Origin: Microbacterium excoecariae
GTDB lineage: Bacteria; Actinomycetota; Actinomycetes; Actinomycetales; Microbacteriaceae
Assembly (NCBI RefSeq): GCF_011326725.1
Contig: NZ_JAANCO010000001.1
Location: forward strand, 744,001 to 808,000
Direction: 5' to 3'
Length of the DNA: 64,000 nucleotides
Shown: one piece after another, positions 1 through 8,567 of the stretch
How the letters are laid out: every line of letters begins with the position of its first letter
Numbering within the stretch: position 1 is the stretch's first letter
The notes under the pieces: generated by a model
Told to the model about the DNA's origin: nothing
Databases searched by the model: none
The model's input: the letters and a program-made list of their open reading frames with translations, nothing else
Position numbers and translations under genes: made by a program

Positions 1-1
1 C

Positions 2-1477
2 TCGGACGAGGGGGCAGGGGCCTCGAGCGACTTCTCGCCGCTGCGGAGCAACATGGCCGAGGGCGTCGCGGGCGAGCCGGTCGAGGTGACTGTCGCGATC
101 GACGAGTACGCGGGCGCCTGGCTCCCGGACCTCGGGGTCGTCGACCAGATCGCGTTCGGCGGATCCGGTCAGCGCGCGGACGCGCTGCGGCGCGGGACTT
201 ACTTCAACGAGGCCACGGGGACGGGCATCGCGGTGAGCGGGCTCGCCGCCGGCGACCAGTACACCGTCAGCGCCGTTCTTCCCGAGGAGCCGACGGCCGA
301 GGATATCGGCGACGCGCCGTTCGCGCAGGTTGAGCTCCCGCCGGTCATTGGGGCACCCGAGGACGCGGCGTCCGTCGCGGCGGACGTGCTCGACGAGGCC
401 GACGCGCAGGTCGAGGGCGCGCTCTCGGCCTACGCGCGCGTCGAGGCCCTGGAGGAGTGGCTGCGCAACAGCTACTTCAGCCACGGCCTCTCGAAGGAGG
501 ACACGGGCCGCGAGGAGGACGACCCACAGTCGCGCGCGGGCCACGGCGCGCAGCGCATCGCGCAGCTCCTCACCGCCGACCAGCGCGTCGGCGACGACGA
601 GCAGTACGCCGTCGCGATGGCGCTCATGGCGCGCGAGTTGGGCATGCCCGCCCGGGTCGTCATGGGCTTCCACGCCGACGAGAACGATCCCGACGTGGAT
701 CCGTTCGTCGCCACCGGCGAGAACGTGCACGCCTGGGTCGAGGTCGCCTTCGAGGGCTTCGGATGGGTCGCCTTCGACCCGACCCCGCCCGAGGACAACG
801 AGCCCGAGGAGATCACGGAGCGCCCCCGGCAGGAGCCGCGCCCGCAGGTCCTCCAGCCCCCGCCCCCGCCGCAGGAGCCGGCCGACGAGCCCCCGCTCGT
901 GCCCAACGAGCGCGACGACGTCGAGGAGGACGAGCCGTTCTTCTCGCCGCTCGTGTGGCAGATCATCGTCGCGACGGGCATCAGCCTGCTCGTCATCGCG
1001 CTGCTGCTGTCCCCGCTGTTCATCATTGGCGCCCTCAAGGTGGCGAAGCGCCGTCGCCGCGAGAACGCGGAGCTTCCCGCCGACCGGATCGCGGGCGGCT
1101 GGGAAGAGCTCGTCGACCGGGCGACCGACCTCGGCGCGTACCGGAAGGCGGCCCTGCCCGTCGGCCTGACGCGCCACGAGGAGGCCGCGACGGTGGGCGC
1201 GGCGTTCGACGAGCCGCGCGTGACCGCCCTGGCCGTGCGGGCGGACGGGGGCGTGTTCGCGCCCGTCGACCCGAGCGACGACGAGGTGCGCGCGTACTGG
1301 GGCGAGGTGGACCAGGTCGTCGGCGACCTGCGCCAGAAGTCGACCCGCTTCGCCCGGCTGCGCGCGCGGCTGAGCCTGCGGGCGCTGGGGAAGAACTCCC
1401 CACTTCGTCGCGCGGGCGCATGGATCCGTGAGAAGGTCGCAGAGGCGAGAGCTTCCGCGAGTGCGAGAGGACGATGA
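2..1477 (+). CDS. transglutaminase-like membrane protein, 5' end outside window
   Basis: The reading frame is open from base 2, so the gene starts upstream; 491 codons are visible. The middle part has a transglutaminase-like core: GMPARVVMGF, then the His motif NVHAWVEV and the Asp motif FDPTP. The catalytic Cys position (normally G-x-C-E-Q) is Asp here (GDDEQ, codon 596-598), so a classical thiol activity is unlikely. A Pro/Glu-rich stretch follows, then one transmembrane helix (about 950-1040) and a cytoplasmic tail beginning RRRR with a GWEEL motif as in DUF4129 tails. It belongs to the TgpA-like group that often follows MoxR and DUF58 genes, which would lie upstream. The next gene starts 2 bases after its stop. 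Confidence 0.8.
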   Translation, partial: SDEGAGASSDFSPLRSNMAEGVAGEPVEVTVAIDEYAGAWLPDLGVVDQIAFGGSGQRADALRRGTYFNEATGTGIAVSGLAAGDQYTVSAVLPEEPTAEDIGDAPFAQVELPPVIGAPEDAASVAADVLDEADAQVEGALSAYARVEALEEWLRNSYFSHGLSKEDTGREEDDPQSRAGHGAQRIAQLLTADQRVGDDEQYAVAMALMARELGMPARVVMGFHADENDPDVDPFVATGENVHAWVEVAFEGFGWVAFDPTPPEDNEPEEITERPRQEPRPQVLQPPPPPQEPADEPPLVPNERDDVEEDEPFFSPLVWQIIVATGISLLVIALLLSPLFIIGALKVAKRRRRENAELPADRIAGGWEELVDRATDLGAYRKAALPVGLTRHEEAATVGAAFDEPRVTALAVRADGGVFAPVDPSDDEVRAYWGEVDQVVGDLRQKSTRFARLRARLSLRALGKNSPLRRAGAWIREKVAEARASASARGR

Positions 1478-1478
1478 C

Positions 1479-3065
1479 GTGAGCATGTCGACCGGACAGT
1501 CGGGGTACGCGAGCCAGCCCGCGTACGGCCCGAACCCTGGCGCTCAGGCCCCCCAGGCGCCGCAGGCGCCGCGCCCTCAGGTGCCGGGGATCGCGACGAT
1601 CGGGCGCCGCGTCGGCGTGTACATCGTCGACATGGCCCTTATCAGCGTCGCGGTGTCGATCGTCGGCGGGATCGTCCTGGCGATCGCCGTGCCGATGATC
1701 CTCGCGGGCGAGACCGCCGCCGCCACGGCCCTGTTCGGCCTGCCCGCGGTCGCGGGGCTCGCGTTCGCGATCGTCTACATCGCGATGCAGGGCGGGCGCG
1801 GTTCGTTCGCCCAGCGATGGTTCCGGATCCGCCTCGTGCGCGCCGATTCGGGAGACCCGCTCGGCTTCGGCAGGGCGCTCCTGCGATACGTGATCTGGGC
1901 CCTCGGGGCGTCGATCATCGTGGGGTACTTCTCGGTGTTCTTCGACTCGTCCGGGCGCCGTCAGGGGTGGCACGACCGCGTGTCGGGAGCCCTTGTGGTC
2001 GACGCGGACCATGCGCCCGCGCCCGCCGTGGGAGATACCGGCGCCGCGCGTCCGCAGGTCGCCGACGACCCGGCCCCGGCGGGAGCGCCCGCCGCTGCGC
2101 CCGCGGCCGGGTGGCAGACGCCCTCGCCCGCGGCCGGGTGGGAGGCGCCGGCCGCTCCCGCGACGCAGCAGGCGGCGTGGGAGGCGCCGGGCGCTCCCGC
2201 GGCACCCGCCGACCCGTTCGCGACCTCGGTTCCCGCGCCCCCTGCGTTCGCGGCCCCGACCGCCCCGCCCGCGCCCCCGACCTTCGCCGCGCCGGCCGCG
2301 CCCGTGGCGCCGGTGACCGGCGACGGCCCGGTGGCATCCGACGGTCCGATCGCGTTCGTGCCCGGCGTGACCGACGAGCGCCGCGGCGACGACATCCGCG
2401 CCGACGCGGCCCCCGCCGACGCGCCCCCGGCCCCCGCGTTCGACGAGCCGGCGCCGCCGGCGCCGTCCGCCTTCGACACGCCCGCCCCGCCGATGTACGA
2501 GGCCCCCGCCCCGCCGACGGCCCCCGTGTCCGAGCCGCCCGGCGCGCCCGCTGCCGTCTTCGAGCAGCCCGCCGCGCCGCCCGCGTTCGACACCCCTGTC
2601 CCGCCCGCCCCTGCCGCGCCGCCCGCGTTCGAGGATCCCGCGCAGCCCGCGGCACCCGCGTTCGAGCAGCCCGTCGCGCCGCCGACCGACGACGACTTCG
2701 TGGACGACACCATCGTCGTCAATCGCGGCGCAGCGGCGACGCCGCCGACGGTGACGCTCGCGTGGGACGACGGCACCCGGTCGGTGGTCGCCGAGCGCAC
2801 CGTGTTCGGCCGCAACCCGTCGGGGCCGGGCGAGGTCGTCGCGATCGCCGACGACACGATGTCGCTGTCGAAGACGCACTTCGAGATCGCCCTGGACGGG
2901 GACAGCGCGACCGTCACGGATCTGCACTCGACCAACGGCGTCGTGATCGAACGCGCGGGGACCGAGTTCACCGCCGCCCCCGGCACGCCGACACCCCTCG
3001 CGGCGGGCGACGCCCTCACGATCGGGGAGCGTCGCGCGACGGTCGAGCAGGTGGGATCGCTCTGA
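1479..3065 (+). CDS. RDD family membrane protein with C-terminal FHA domain
   Basis: 528 residues from GTG 1479, which has GAGAGG eight bases upstream; the in-frame ATG at 1485 is an alternative. Residues about 35-180 form an RDD domain: IGRRVGVYIVDMAL, two or three hydrophobic helices, and the late motif RRQGWHDRVSGALVV. A long Pro/Ala-rich linker with repeated APPAF-type units follows. The last 100 residues are an FHA domain with FGRNP, S-K-T-H-F and DLHSTNG, the usual phosphothreonine-binding positions. Just before the FHA domain is DDTIVVN, a Thr in an acidic setting similar to kinase-phosphorylated sites of GarA-type proteins. It is translationally coupled to its neighbours and probably receives signals from the kinase encoded downstream. 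Confidence 0.85.
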   Translation: MSMSTGQSGYASQPAYGPNPGAQAPQAPQAPRPQVPGIATIGRRVGVYIVDMALISVAVSIVGGIVLAIAVPMILAGETAAATALFGLPAVAGLAFAIVYIAMQGGRGSFAQRWFRIRLVRADSGDPLGFGRALLRYVIWALGASIIVGYFSVFFDSSGRRQGWHDRVSGALVVDADHAPAPAVGDTGAARPQVADDPAPAGAPAAAPAAGWQTPSPAAGWEAPAAPATQQAAWEAPGAPAAPADPFATSVPAPPAFAAPTAPPAPPTFAAPAAPVAPVTGDGPVASDGPIAFVPGVTDERRGDDIRADAAPADAPPAPAFDEPAPPAPSAFDTPAPPMYEAPAPPTAPVSEPPGAPAAVFEQPAAPPAFDTPVPPAPAAPPAFEDPAQPAAPAFEQPVAPPTDDDFVDDTIVVNRGAAATPPTVTLAWDDGTRSVVAERTVFGRNPSGPGEVVAIADDTMSLSKTHFEIALDGDSATVTDLHSTNGVVIERAGTEFTAAPGTPTPLAAGDALTIGERRATVEQVGSL

Positions 3066-3066
3066 C

Positions 3067-3912
3067 ATGACCGCAGCGATCACGACCGCCGCGGGCGCGG
3101 CGACGGACGGCGGGCGGCGCCGCGTGAACGAGGACGCGGCGCTCGCGTCCTCGCCGTGCTTCCTCGTCGCGGACGGCATGGGCGGGCACGACGCGGGCGA
3201 CATCGCCTCCGCCGCGGCCGTCGGCGCGTTCGCTCACTTCGCGGGGCGCGATTTCCTCACGGTCGACGAGGTGCGCGACGCCGTGGAGGAGGTGCGCGCC
3301 CGGCTGGACCGGTTCTCCGCGTCTCACGAGTCCGGCGCGGGCACGACGCTCACGGGCGCGGTGGTCGCGGAGGTGCACGGCGAGGGGTACTGGATGATCC
3401 TCAACGTCGGCGACTCGCGCACCTATCGCCTGAGCGGCGGCCGCCTCGAGCAGCTGACCGTCGATCACTCCGTCGTCCAGGAGATGGTCGACGCTGGCAC
3501 GCTCGCCGAGGAGTCCGCGCGCACCGACGCGCGCCGGCACATCGTCACGCGCGCGCTCGGGGCGGGCAACGCCGAGTCGGTGGACATGTGGATGTTCCCC
3601 GCGCACGTGGGCGACCGGATCCTCGCGTGCTCCGACGGCGTCACGGGCGAGCTGGACGACCGCGTGATCGCCGATGTGCTCCGCACGACGCCGGACCCGC
3701 GGCAGGCCGCCGCCGAGCTCGTGCGCCGCGCGATCGCCGCGGGCGGCCGCGACAATGCGACGGCGATCGTCGTCGACGCCCGCCACGTCGCGCACGCACC
3801 CCGCATCGCGGCCGCGCGGGACGACGAGATCGACGTCGCGACGATCGAGCGATCCGGTTCGGTCGCCTCCGACACGATTCCTCGATCGGGCCTGCCCGGG
3901 AGCGACTCGTGA
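3067..3912 (+). CDS. PP2C-family serine/threonine phosphatase
   Basis: 281 residues. It carries the PP2C metal and catalytic motifs in order: R-V-N-E-D near residue 20, VADGMGGH near 36, GTTLTGAVV near 95, NVGDSRTYRL near 115, SDGVTGELDD near 190 and GGRDNAT near 225. These residues bind two divalent metals and hydrolyse phosphoserine or phosphothreonine. There is no membrane segment, so it acts in the cytosol. It starts one base after the RDD-FHA stop and its TGA overlaps the GTG of the next FHA gene. It is the expected antagonist of the Ser/Thr kinase at the end of this operon. Confidence 0.92.
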   Translation: MTAAITTAAGAATDGGRRRVNEDAALASSPCFLVADGMGGHDAGDIASAAAVGAFAHFAGRDFLTVDEVRDAVEEVRARLDRFSASHESGAGTTLTGAVVAEVHGEGYWMILNVGDSRTYRLSGGRLEQLTVDHSVVQEMVDAGTLAEESARTDARRHIVTRALGAGNAESVDMWMFPAHVGDRILACSDGVTGELDDRVIADVLRTTPDPRQAAAELVRRAIAAGGRDNATAIVVDARHVAHAPRIAAARDDEIDVATIERSGSVASDTIPRSGLPGSDS

Positions 3913-4676
3913 CGTCGGCGCTCGTCGTGGGCGCGGCCGGCATCGCGCTCGTTCCCGCGGGGTCGGACCTCGGCGCCGTGCAGGGGGCCCTGGACCTCTC
4001 GCTCGACGCGGGCCGCGCGGCCGTCGCGCGCCTGGCCTGGGGCGTCGTCGTGGACCGGACGCCCGGCGGGAGGACCGAGCGGCACGGGGACGTGCCGCTC
4101 GAGGTCGCGGACGGCACCCCCGCCGAGGCCACCCACGAGACCCTGATCGACGTGGAGACGCCCGAGAGCATCGAGATTCCGGTGGCGGCGCCGCCGGCGG
4201 TCCCGCCGGCGGCGCCGGACGGCGACCACGACGGCGCCACGGTGTCGCTCGCGCAGCTGCGCGCGATGCGCGCCCAGGCCCCCGGCGATCACGACGGCGC
4301 GACGATCGCGCGCTCCGCGATCACGCGCCCTGTGGCGATGCCGCGGATCCGCCTGTCGACGGGCGAGACCCACACGCTCGCGCGCCCCGTGATCATCGGT
4401 CGGGCCCCGCGCCTGACGCGCGTGCCGCTGGACGATGCGCCGCTCCTCGTGACGGTCGCGAGCCCCGAGCTCGACATCTCGCGCTCGCACGTCGAGATCG
4501 TTCCCGATCACGACGCCGTCGTCGTCACCGACCTGCGCACGACCAATGGCACACGGCTCGTGCGCGACGGGGCGGATCCGGTGCGCCTGCGCGCCGGCGA
4601 GGCGACCGTCGTCGTGACGGGCGACGTCCTCGATCTCGGCGACGGCGTGACCGTCGCGTTTGAGGATCTCCCGTGA
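3909..4676 (+). CDS. FHA domain-containing protein
   Basis: 255 residues. I chose GTG 3909, which overlaps the phosphatase stop as GTGA; longer in-frame starts would lie inside the phosphatase gene. The N-terminal half is Ala/Pro-rich with no known domain. Two copies of DHDGAT (near residues 105 and 126) precede an FHA domain at about 140-250 with IIGRAP, ISRSHVEI and DLRTTNGT, the phosphothreonine-binding signature. Its own GTGA overlap leads straight into the kinase gene. It is likely a phosphopeptide adaptor for that kinase. Confidence 0.85.
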   Translation: MTSALVVGAAGIALVPAGSDLGAVQGALDLSLDAGRAAVARLAWGVVVDRTPGGRTERHGDVPLEVADGTPAEATHETLIDVETPESIEIPVAAPPAVPPAAPDGDHDGATVSLAQLRAMRAQAPGDHDGATIARSAITRPVAMPRIRLSTGETHTLARPVIIGRAPRLTRVPLDDAPLLVTVASPELDISRSHVEIVPDHDAVVVTDLRTTNGTRLVRDGADPVRLRAGEATVVVTGDVLDLGDGVTVAFEDLP

Positions 4677-6703
4677 CGCGCCGCGCGCCGTCCACCCCGC
4701 CCGAGATCCCCGGTTTCACGTACCTCGAGCTGCTCGGATCCGGCGGCTTCGCCGACGTGTTCCTGTACGAGCAGAAGCTGCCGCGGCGGCGGGTCGCCAT
4801 CAAGGTGCTCCTGCCCGACCGCATCTCGACCTCCGCCGCGCAGTTCACGGCCGAGGCCAACGTGATGGCGATGCTGTCGAGCCACCCGGCGATCGTCGCC
4901 GTCTATCAGGCGGGCGTCGCCTCCGACGGGCGGCCGTACCTGGCGATGGAATACTGCCCGCGCCCGAACCTGCAGGTGCGTTATCGCCGCGAGCGCTTCG
5001 CGGTGGACGAGGCGCTGCACACGGGGATCCCCGTGGCCGCCGCGGTCGAGACGGCGCACCGCGCGCACGTGCTGCACCGGGACATCAAGCCGGCGAACAT
5101 CCTCGTCACGGCGTACAACCGCCCGGCGCTGACCGACTTCGGCATCGCGTCCTCGCTCGCCAACCCCGACGAGAGCCAGGGCGTGTCCGTGCCGTGGTCG
5201 CCGCCGGAGGCGTTCGCGGATCCGCCGCGCAGCGACCCGCGCAGCGACGTCTACCAGCTCGGCGCGACGGTCTATACCCTCCTCGCGGGCCGCTCGCCGT
5301 TCGAGGTGCCGGGAGGCGACAACGGCACGGGCGCCCTCATTGCGCGCATCGAGCGCGAGCCGGTGCCCGACCTCCAGCGTGCCGACGTGCCCCAGTCGCT
5401 CGTCGATGTGCTCGCCCGCGCGATGGCGAAGGATCCGCGCGATCGCTTCGCCAGCGCGGCGGCGTTCGCGCGGGCGCTGCAGAAGGTGCAGATCGAGCTC
5501 GGCCACTCCGTCACGCCGATCGACATCCTCGACGACGGCGAGCACGACGACGCGGCCGCCGCGGGCGAGGACGCGGACGACACGGGCGTCACGCGGATCC
5601 GCAGCCTGCGGTCCGTGCCCGCGGCGCCGCCGGTCCGCCCGTCGCAGGACGCGGTCCCCGCCGCGCCGGAGACGATCGCGGAGCCCGCGGAGGACGCCGC
5701 CGCGGCGGGGCCGACGCCCGCCTCCGATTTCGCGCCCCCCGCGCCCGCCGCTTTTGCCCCGCCCGCTCAGGCGTCGAGCCCGGCGCCTGAGCCCGAGATG
5801 TGGGCCCCGGAGCCGCCCGCGGGCGGTCGCGCAGACACGTCCGCCTCCTTCGCGCCGCCCGCGGACGAACGCACGGTCGTGCGCCCCGCGTCCGCTCCCG
5901 CGGACGAACGCACGGCCGTTCGACCCGCGTCCGCTCCCGCCGACGAACGCACGGTCGTGCGCCCCGCGCCTCCCGCGGACGAACGCGCGGCGGCGCGCCC
6001 CGCCGCGGCGCCGGCCGCCCCGTCCGAGCCCGTCGAGGATCGCACCGTCGTGCGCCCCGCGACTCCGCCCGCCACGGCCCCCGAGGACGACACGCTCGTG
6101 CGCCAGGCGCCCGCGCCGGCGGACGACCGCACGGCGCCGCGCGCTCCTCGGACGGGGCCCGCGGGCCCCGAGTATCGCTTCGCCTCGCGCGTCGAGTTCG
6201 GGGCGGGGAGCGTGCCGCGCGCGGATCCGAGCCAGTTCCGCGTCGCGAGCCGCGTGTCTGACGGCGAGCCGCCGGCGATCACGCGCTCACAGCGGACGAT
6301 CCGTCGCCGCTCGCGGCGCTGGATCCTGTGGGTGGCGCTGGCCGTAGCGGTCGTGCTGGTGGCGGGCGCGGTCGTCTACGGTGTGTCGATGCTGCAGCCG
6401 GAGGAGGTCAGCGACGACAGCACGGTGCGGATGGGCGATGTGGATCCCGTCGCGAACCTGCAGGGCATCGTGACGGGGCAGGAGGCGACCTTCACGTGGG
6501 AGAACCCGTCGCCGCAGCTGGGCGACTCCTACCGCTGGGGCGTCTCCGTCGCCGATCAGCTGACGTCCTACGACAACGCGACCGGAGACACGAGCGTGAC
6601 GATCGGTCTCGAGCCCGGCGACGAGACCTGCATCGAGGTGTACGTCCAGCGCGGGGACGAGCGCTCGGCGCACGAGCGCGGCTGCGTCGAAAACCCGGGG
6701 TAG
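4673..6703 (+). CDS. membrane serine/threonine protein kinase, PknB-like
   Basis: 676 residues starting at GTG 4673 (GTGA overlap with the FHA gene). The N-terminal kinase domain has the Gly loop GSGGFADV, the Lys motif VAIKVL (near residue 43), the catalytic loop HRDIKPANIL (near 137) and TDFGIA (near 159). A Pro/Ala-rich juxtamembrane linker holds seven copies of a Thr-containing unit like DERTVVRP (5861-6150), the first three in exact 13-residue register. One membrane helix (near 545-565) follows RRRSRRW. The outside domain, about 110 residues, looks like a fibronectin type III fold (FTWENP, YRWGVS). There are no PASTA repeats, so the ligand differs from PknB. Confidence 0.92.
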   Translation: MTRRAPSTPPEIPGFTYLELLGSGGFADVFLYEQKLPRRRVAIKVLLPDRISTSAAQFTAEANVMAMLSSHPAIVAVYQAGVASDGRPYLAMEYCPRPNLQVRYRRERFAVDEALHTGIPVAAAVETAHRAHVLHRDIKPANILVTAYNRPALTDFGIASSLANPDESQGVSVPWSPPEAFADPPRSDPRSDVYQLGATVYTLLAGRSPFEVPGGDNGTGALIARIEREPVPDLQRADVPQSLVDVLARAMAKDPRDRFASAAAFARALQKVQIELGHSVTPIDILDDGEHDDAAAAGEDADDTGVTRIRSLRSVPAAPPVRPSQDAVPAAPETIAEPAEDAAAAGPTPASDFAPPAPAAFAPPAQASSPAPEPEMWAPEPPAGGRADTSASFAPPADERTVVRPASAPADERTAVRPASAPADERTVVRPAPPADERAAARPAAAPAAPSEPVEDRTVVRPATPPATAPEDDTLVRQAPAPADDRTAPRAPRTGPAGPEYRFASRVEFGAGSVPRADPSQFRVASRVSDGEPPAITRSQRTIRRRSRRWILWVALAVAVVLVAGAVVYGVSMLQPEEVSDDSTVRMGDVDPVANLQGIVTGQEATFTWENPSPQLGDSYRWGVSVADQLTSYDNATGDTSVTIGLEPGDETCIEVYVQRGDERSAHERGCVENPG

Positions 6704-6707
6704 CGGG

Positions 6708-7082
6708 TCAGGCGCTCTCCGGGGCGGGGGCGTCGTGCGCGAGCACCTTGATGATGATGCCGCGGTTGCCGAGCTCGGCGATCGTGCGCGCCTCCTCGTG
6801 CGCGTCGCGACCGAACACGCGCGCGCTGGTCACCACGACGACGTCTCCGCGCTCGAGGCGGCCGAACAGGCGGTTCAGGCGCTCCTCCCACGTCTCGACG
6901 ACGTTCGGAGCCGGGTGGCGGAAACCGCCGATGGGAACGCCGAAGCTCGTGAGCTGGCGGCGCTGCTCCACGATCGAGGGCATGCCCTCGCGCGCCACGA
7001 CGACGCCGACCAGGCGCGAGCCCGCGGGCCGGGCGCGCCAGATGTCGTTGCGCGTGAAGACCTGTTCGACGTGCTCGCTCAC
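6708..7082 (-). CDS. resolvase-like small protein, probably without recombinase activity
   Basis: 124 residues, converging on the kinase gene. The C-terminal two thirds resemble the N-terminal fold of serine recombinases: LNRLFGRLERGDVVVV, then SARVFGRDAHEEAR and GIIIKVL. The N-terminal strand LVGVVVAREG does not keep the VST motif with the catalytic Ser, and there is no DNA-binding HTH or zinc ribbon. I therefore read it as a stand-alone, probably non-catalytic resolvase-like protein. No inverted repeats or integrase partner lie beside it. Its role is unknown. Confidence 0.6.
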   Translation of the reverse strand: MSEHVEQVFTRNDIWRARPAGSRLVGVVVAREGMPSIVEQRRQLTSFGVPIGGFRHPAPNVVETWEERLNRLFGRLERGDVVVVTSARVFGRDAHEEARTIAELGNRGIIIKVLAHDAPAPESA

Positions 7083-7123
7083 GCGCCCAGCCTACCGGCC
7101 GGGCGCGCGCGATCCGGGACGGA

Positions 7124-7387
7124 TCAGATGAGGGAGAGCTCGCGAAGCTTCTGCTCGACGTCGGCGTTCGACGGCTCGACGTGGTGCGAGGCGTCCGGGT
7201 ACACGACGACCGGGATGTTCGTGCGGCCCGAGATGTCCTTCGCGACGTCTGCCGCCGCGGGCTCGGCCTCGAGGTCGACGTAGGTGTAGGCGACGCCGAG
7301 GCCGTCGAGCTGCGCCTTCGTGCGGCGGCAGTCGCGGCACCACTCGGCGCCGAACATCGTGATGGTGTCAGGGGAAACGGAAGTCAT
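7124..7387 (-). CDS. mycoredoxin/glutaredoxin-like protein
   Basis: 87 residues. The ATG at 7387 has a GGGAG ribosome site upstream; longer in-frame readings have no support. The thioredoxin fold begins with TITMFGAEWCRDCRRTK, giving a CRDC active site near residue 17. The cis-Pro motif TNIPVVVYPD is near residue 57. Mycoredoxins reduce mycothiol mixed disulfides in actinobacteria, while related NrdH proteins serve ribonucleotide reductase; the window has a separate NrdH. Cytosolic. Confidence 0.85.
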   Translation of the reverse strand: MTSVSPDTITMFGAEWCRDCRRTKAQLDGLGVAYTYVDLEAEPAAADVAKDISGRTNIPVVVYPDASHHVEPSNADVEQKLRELSLI

Positions 7388-7471
7388 GCTCCCAGAATAT
7401 GCGCGGCCAGGCGGGGCGGGGCCGGGCGAGGCGCCGTGGGACGATGGAGGCGTGGTCGAGGGGAGGCGGGC

Positions 7472-8566
7472 GTGAGCGTAACGGTCATCGTCCCGACCTA
7501 TAACGAGCGGGAGAACGTGGCGGAGCTCGTCCGGCGTACGGCCGGCGCGGTCCCCGGTGCCGAGATCCTCTTCGTCGACGACTCCTCGGACGGCACGGCC
7601 GACGAGGTGCGTCGCGTCGCCGCGGGCGCGGCGTGCCGGGTGCGCGTCGTTCACCGCGACCGGCCGACGGGCGGCCTCGGCGGCGCGGTCATCGAGGGGC
7701 TGCGCGCCGCGTCCCACGACGTGTGCGTGGTGATGGACGGCGATCTCCAGCACCCGCCCGAGCGGATCCCCGACATCGTCGCCGCGCTCGCCGCGGGCGA
7801 CGGCGAGATCGTCGCGGCGTCGCGGTACGTCGGCGGCGGGAGCGCGACGGGGCTCGCCGACGCGACGCGCCGCCTGGTGTCTCGGGCCTCCACCGCCGTG
7901 ACGCGCGCGATGTTTCCCGTCCGCCTCCGGCGCGTGACCGACCCGATGACGGGCTTTTTCGGGGTGGATCGCCGGCTGCTCGACCTCGACCGTCTGCGGC
8001 CGCGGGGGTTCAAGATCCTCCTCGAGATCATCGTGCGCACCGACCTTGCCGTCGCCGAGGTGCCCTTCACCTTCGGCGACCGGTTCGCGGGCGCCTCGAA
8101 GGCCTCCGTGCGGCAGGGGGCGCGCTTCCTGCACCAGCTGGCGCTCCTGCGCTTCGGGAAGATGGGCGCGTTCGCCCTCATCGGCGCTCTCGGCGCGGTC
8201 GCGAACGTCGCGATCGTGTGGGCACTCACCAGCCTCGGGACCGACTACGTGTGGGCCGCGATCATCGCGGCGGAGACGACGATCGTCGCCAATTTCCTCC
8301 TGGCCGAGCGCTTCGTCTTCCACGACCTGCGCCGCCAGGCGCGGGCCTTCTGGCGCCGGTTCGCGACGTCGTTCGGGTTCAACAACGCCGAGGCGGCGGT
8401 CCGGATCCCCGTCATGGCGCTGATGGTCGAGACGTGGGGGATCGCGAGCCCCGTGGCGACGGCGATCACGCTCGCCGTCGCGTTCGTGATCCGCTTCACG
8501 TTCCACTCGCTCGTCGTCTACGCGCCGCGGACCGAGGCGGCCGAGCGCGCCGCCACGCGCGCCTGA
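7472..8566 (+). CDS. family 2 glycosyltransferase with C-terminal GtrA domain
   Basis: 364 residues from GTG 7472, with GGGGAGG upstream. Residues 1-225 are a GT-A fold of the dolichyl-phosphate mannosyltransferase type: VIVPTYNERENV, ILFVDDSSDGT, VVMDGDLQHPPE and MTGFFGVDR. The last 130 residues are a GtrA-like domain with four hydrophobic helices, starting KMGAFALIGALGA. Fusions of this kind transfer a sugar from a nucleotide donor to polyprenyl phosphate and may help flip the product. It ends next to the convergent trhO gene. Confidence 0.85.
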   Translation: MSVTVIVPTYNERENVAELVRRTAGAVPGAEILFVDDSSDGTADEVRRVAAGAACRVRVVHRDRPTGGLGGAVIEGLRAASHDVCVVMDGDLQHPPERIPDIVAALAAGDGEIVAASRYVGGGSATGLADATRRLVSRASTAVTRAMFPVRLRRVTDPMTGFFGVDRRLLDLDRLRPRGFKILLEIIVRTDLAVAEVPFTFGDRFAGASKASVRQGARFLHQLALLRFGKMGAFALIGALGAVANVAIVWALTSLGTDYVWAAIIAAETTIVANFLLAERFVFHDLRRQARAFWRRFATSFGFNNAEAAVRIPVMALMVETWGIASPVATAITLAVAFVIRFTFHSLVVYAPRTEAAERAATRA

Positions 8567-8567
8567 C

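Noticed and set aside
1035-3203. 722-codon minus-strand frame
   Set aside because: It lies opposite the Pro/Ala-rich linker of the RDD-FHA gene, whose skewed codons keep several frames open.
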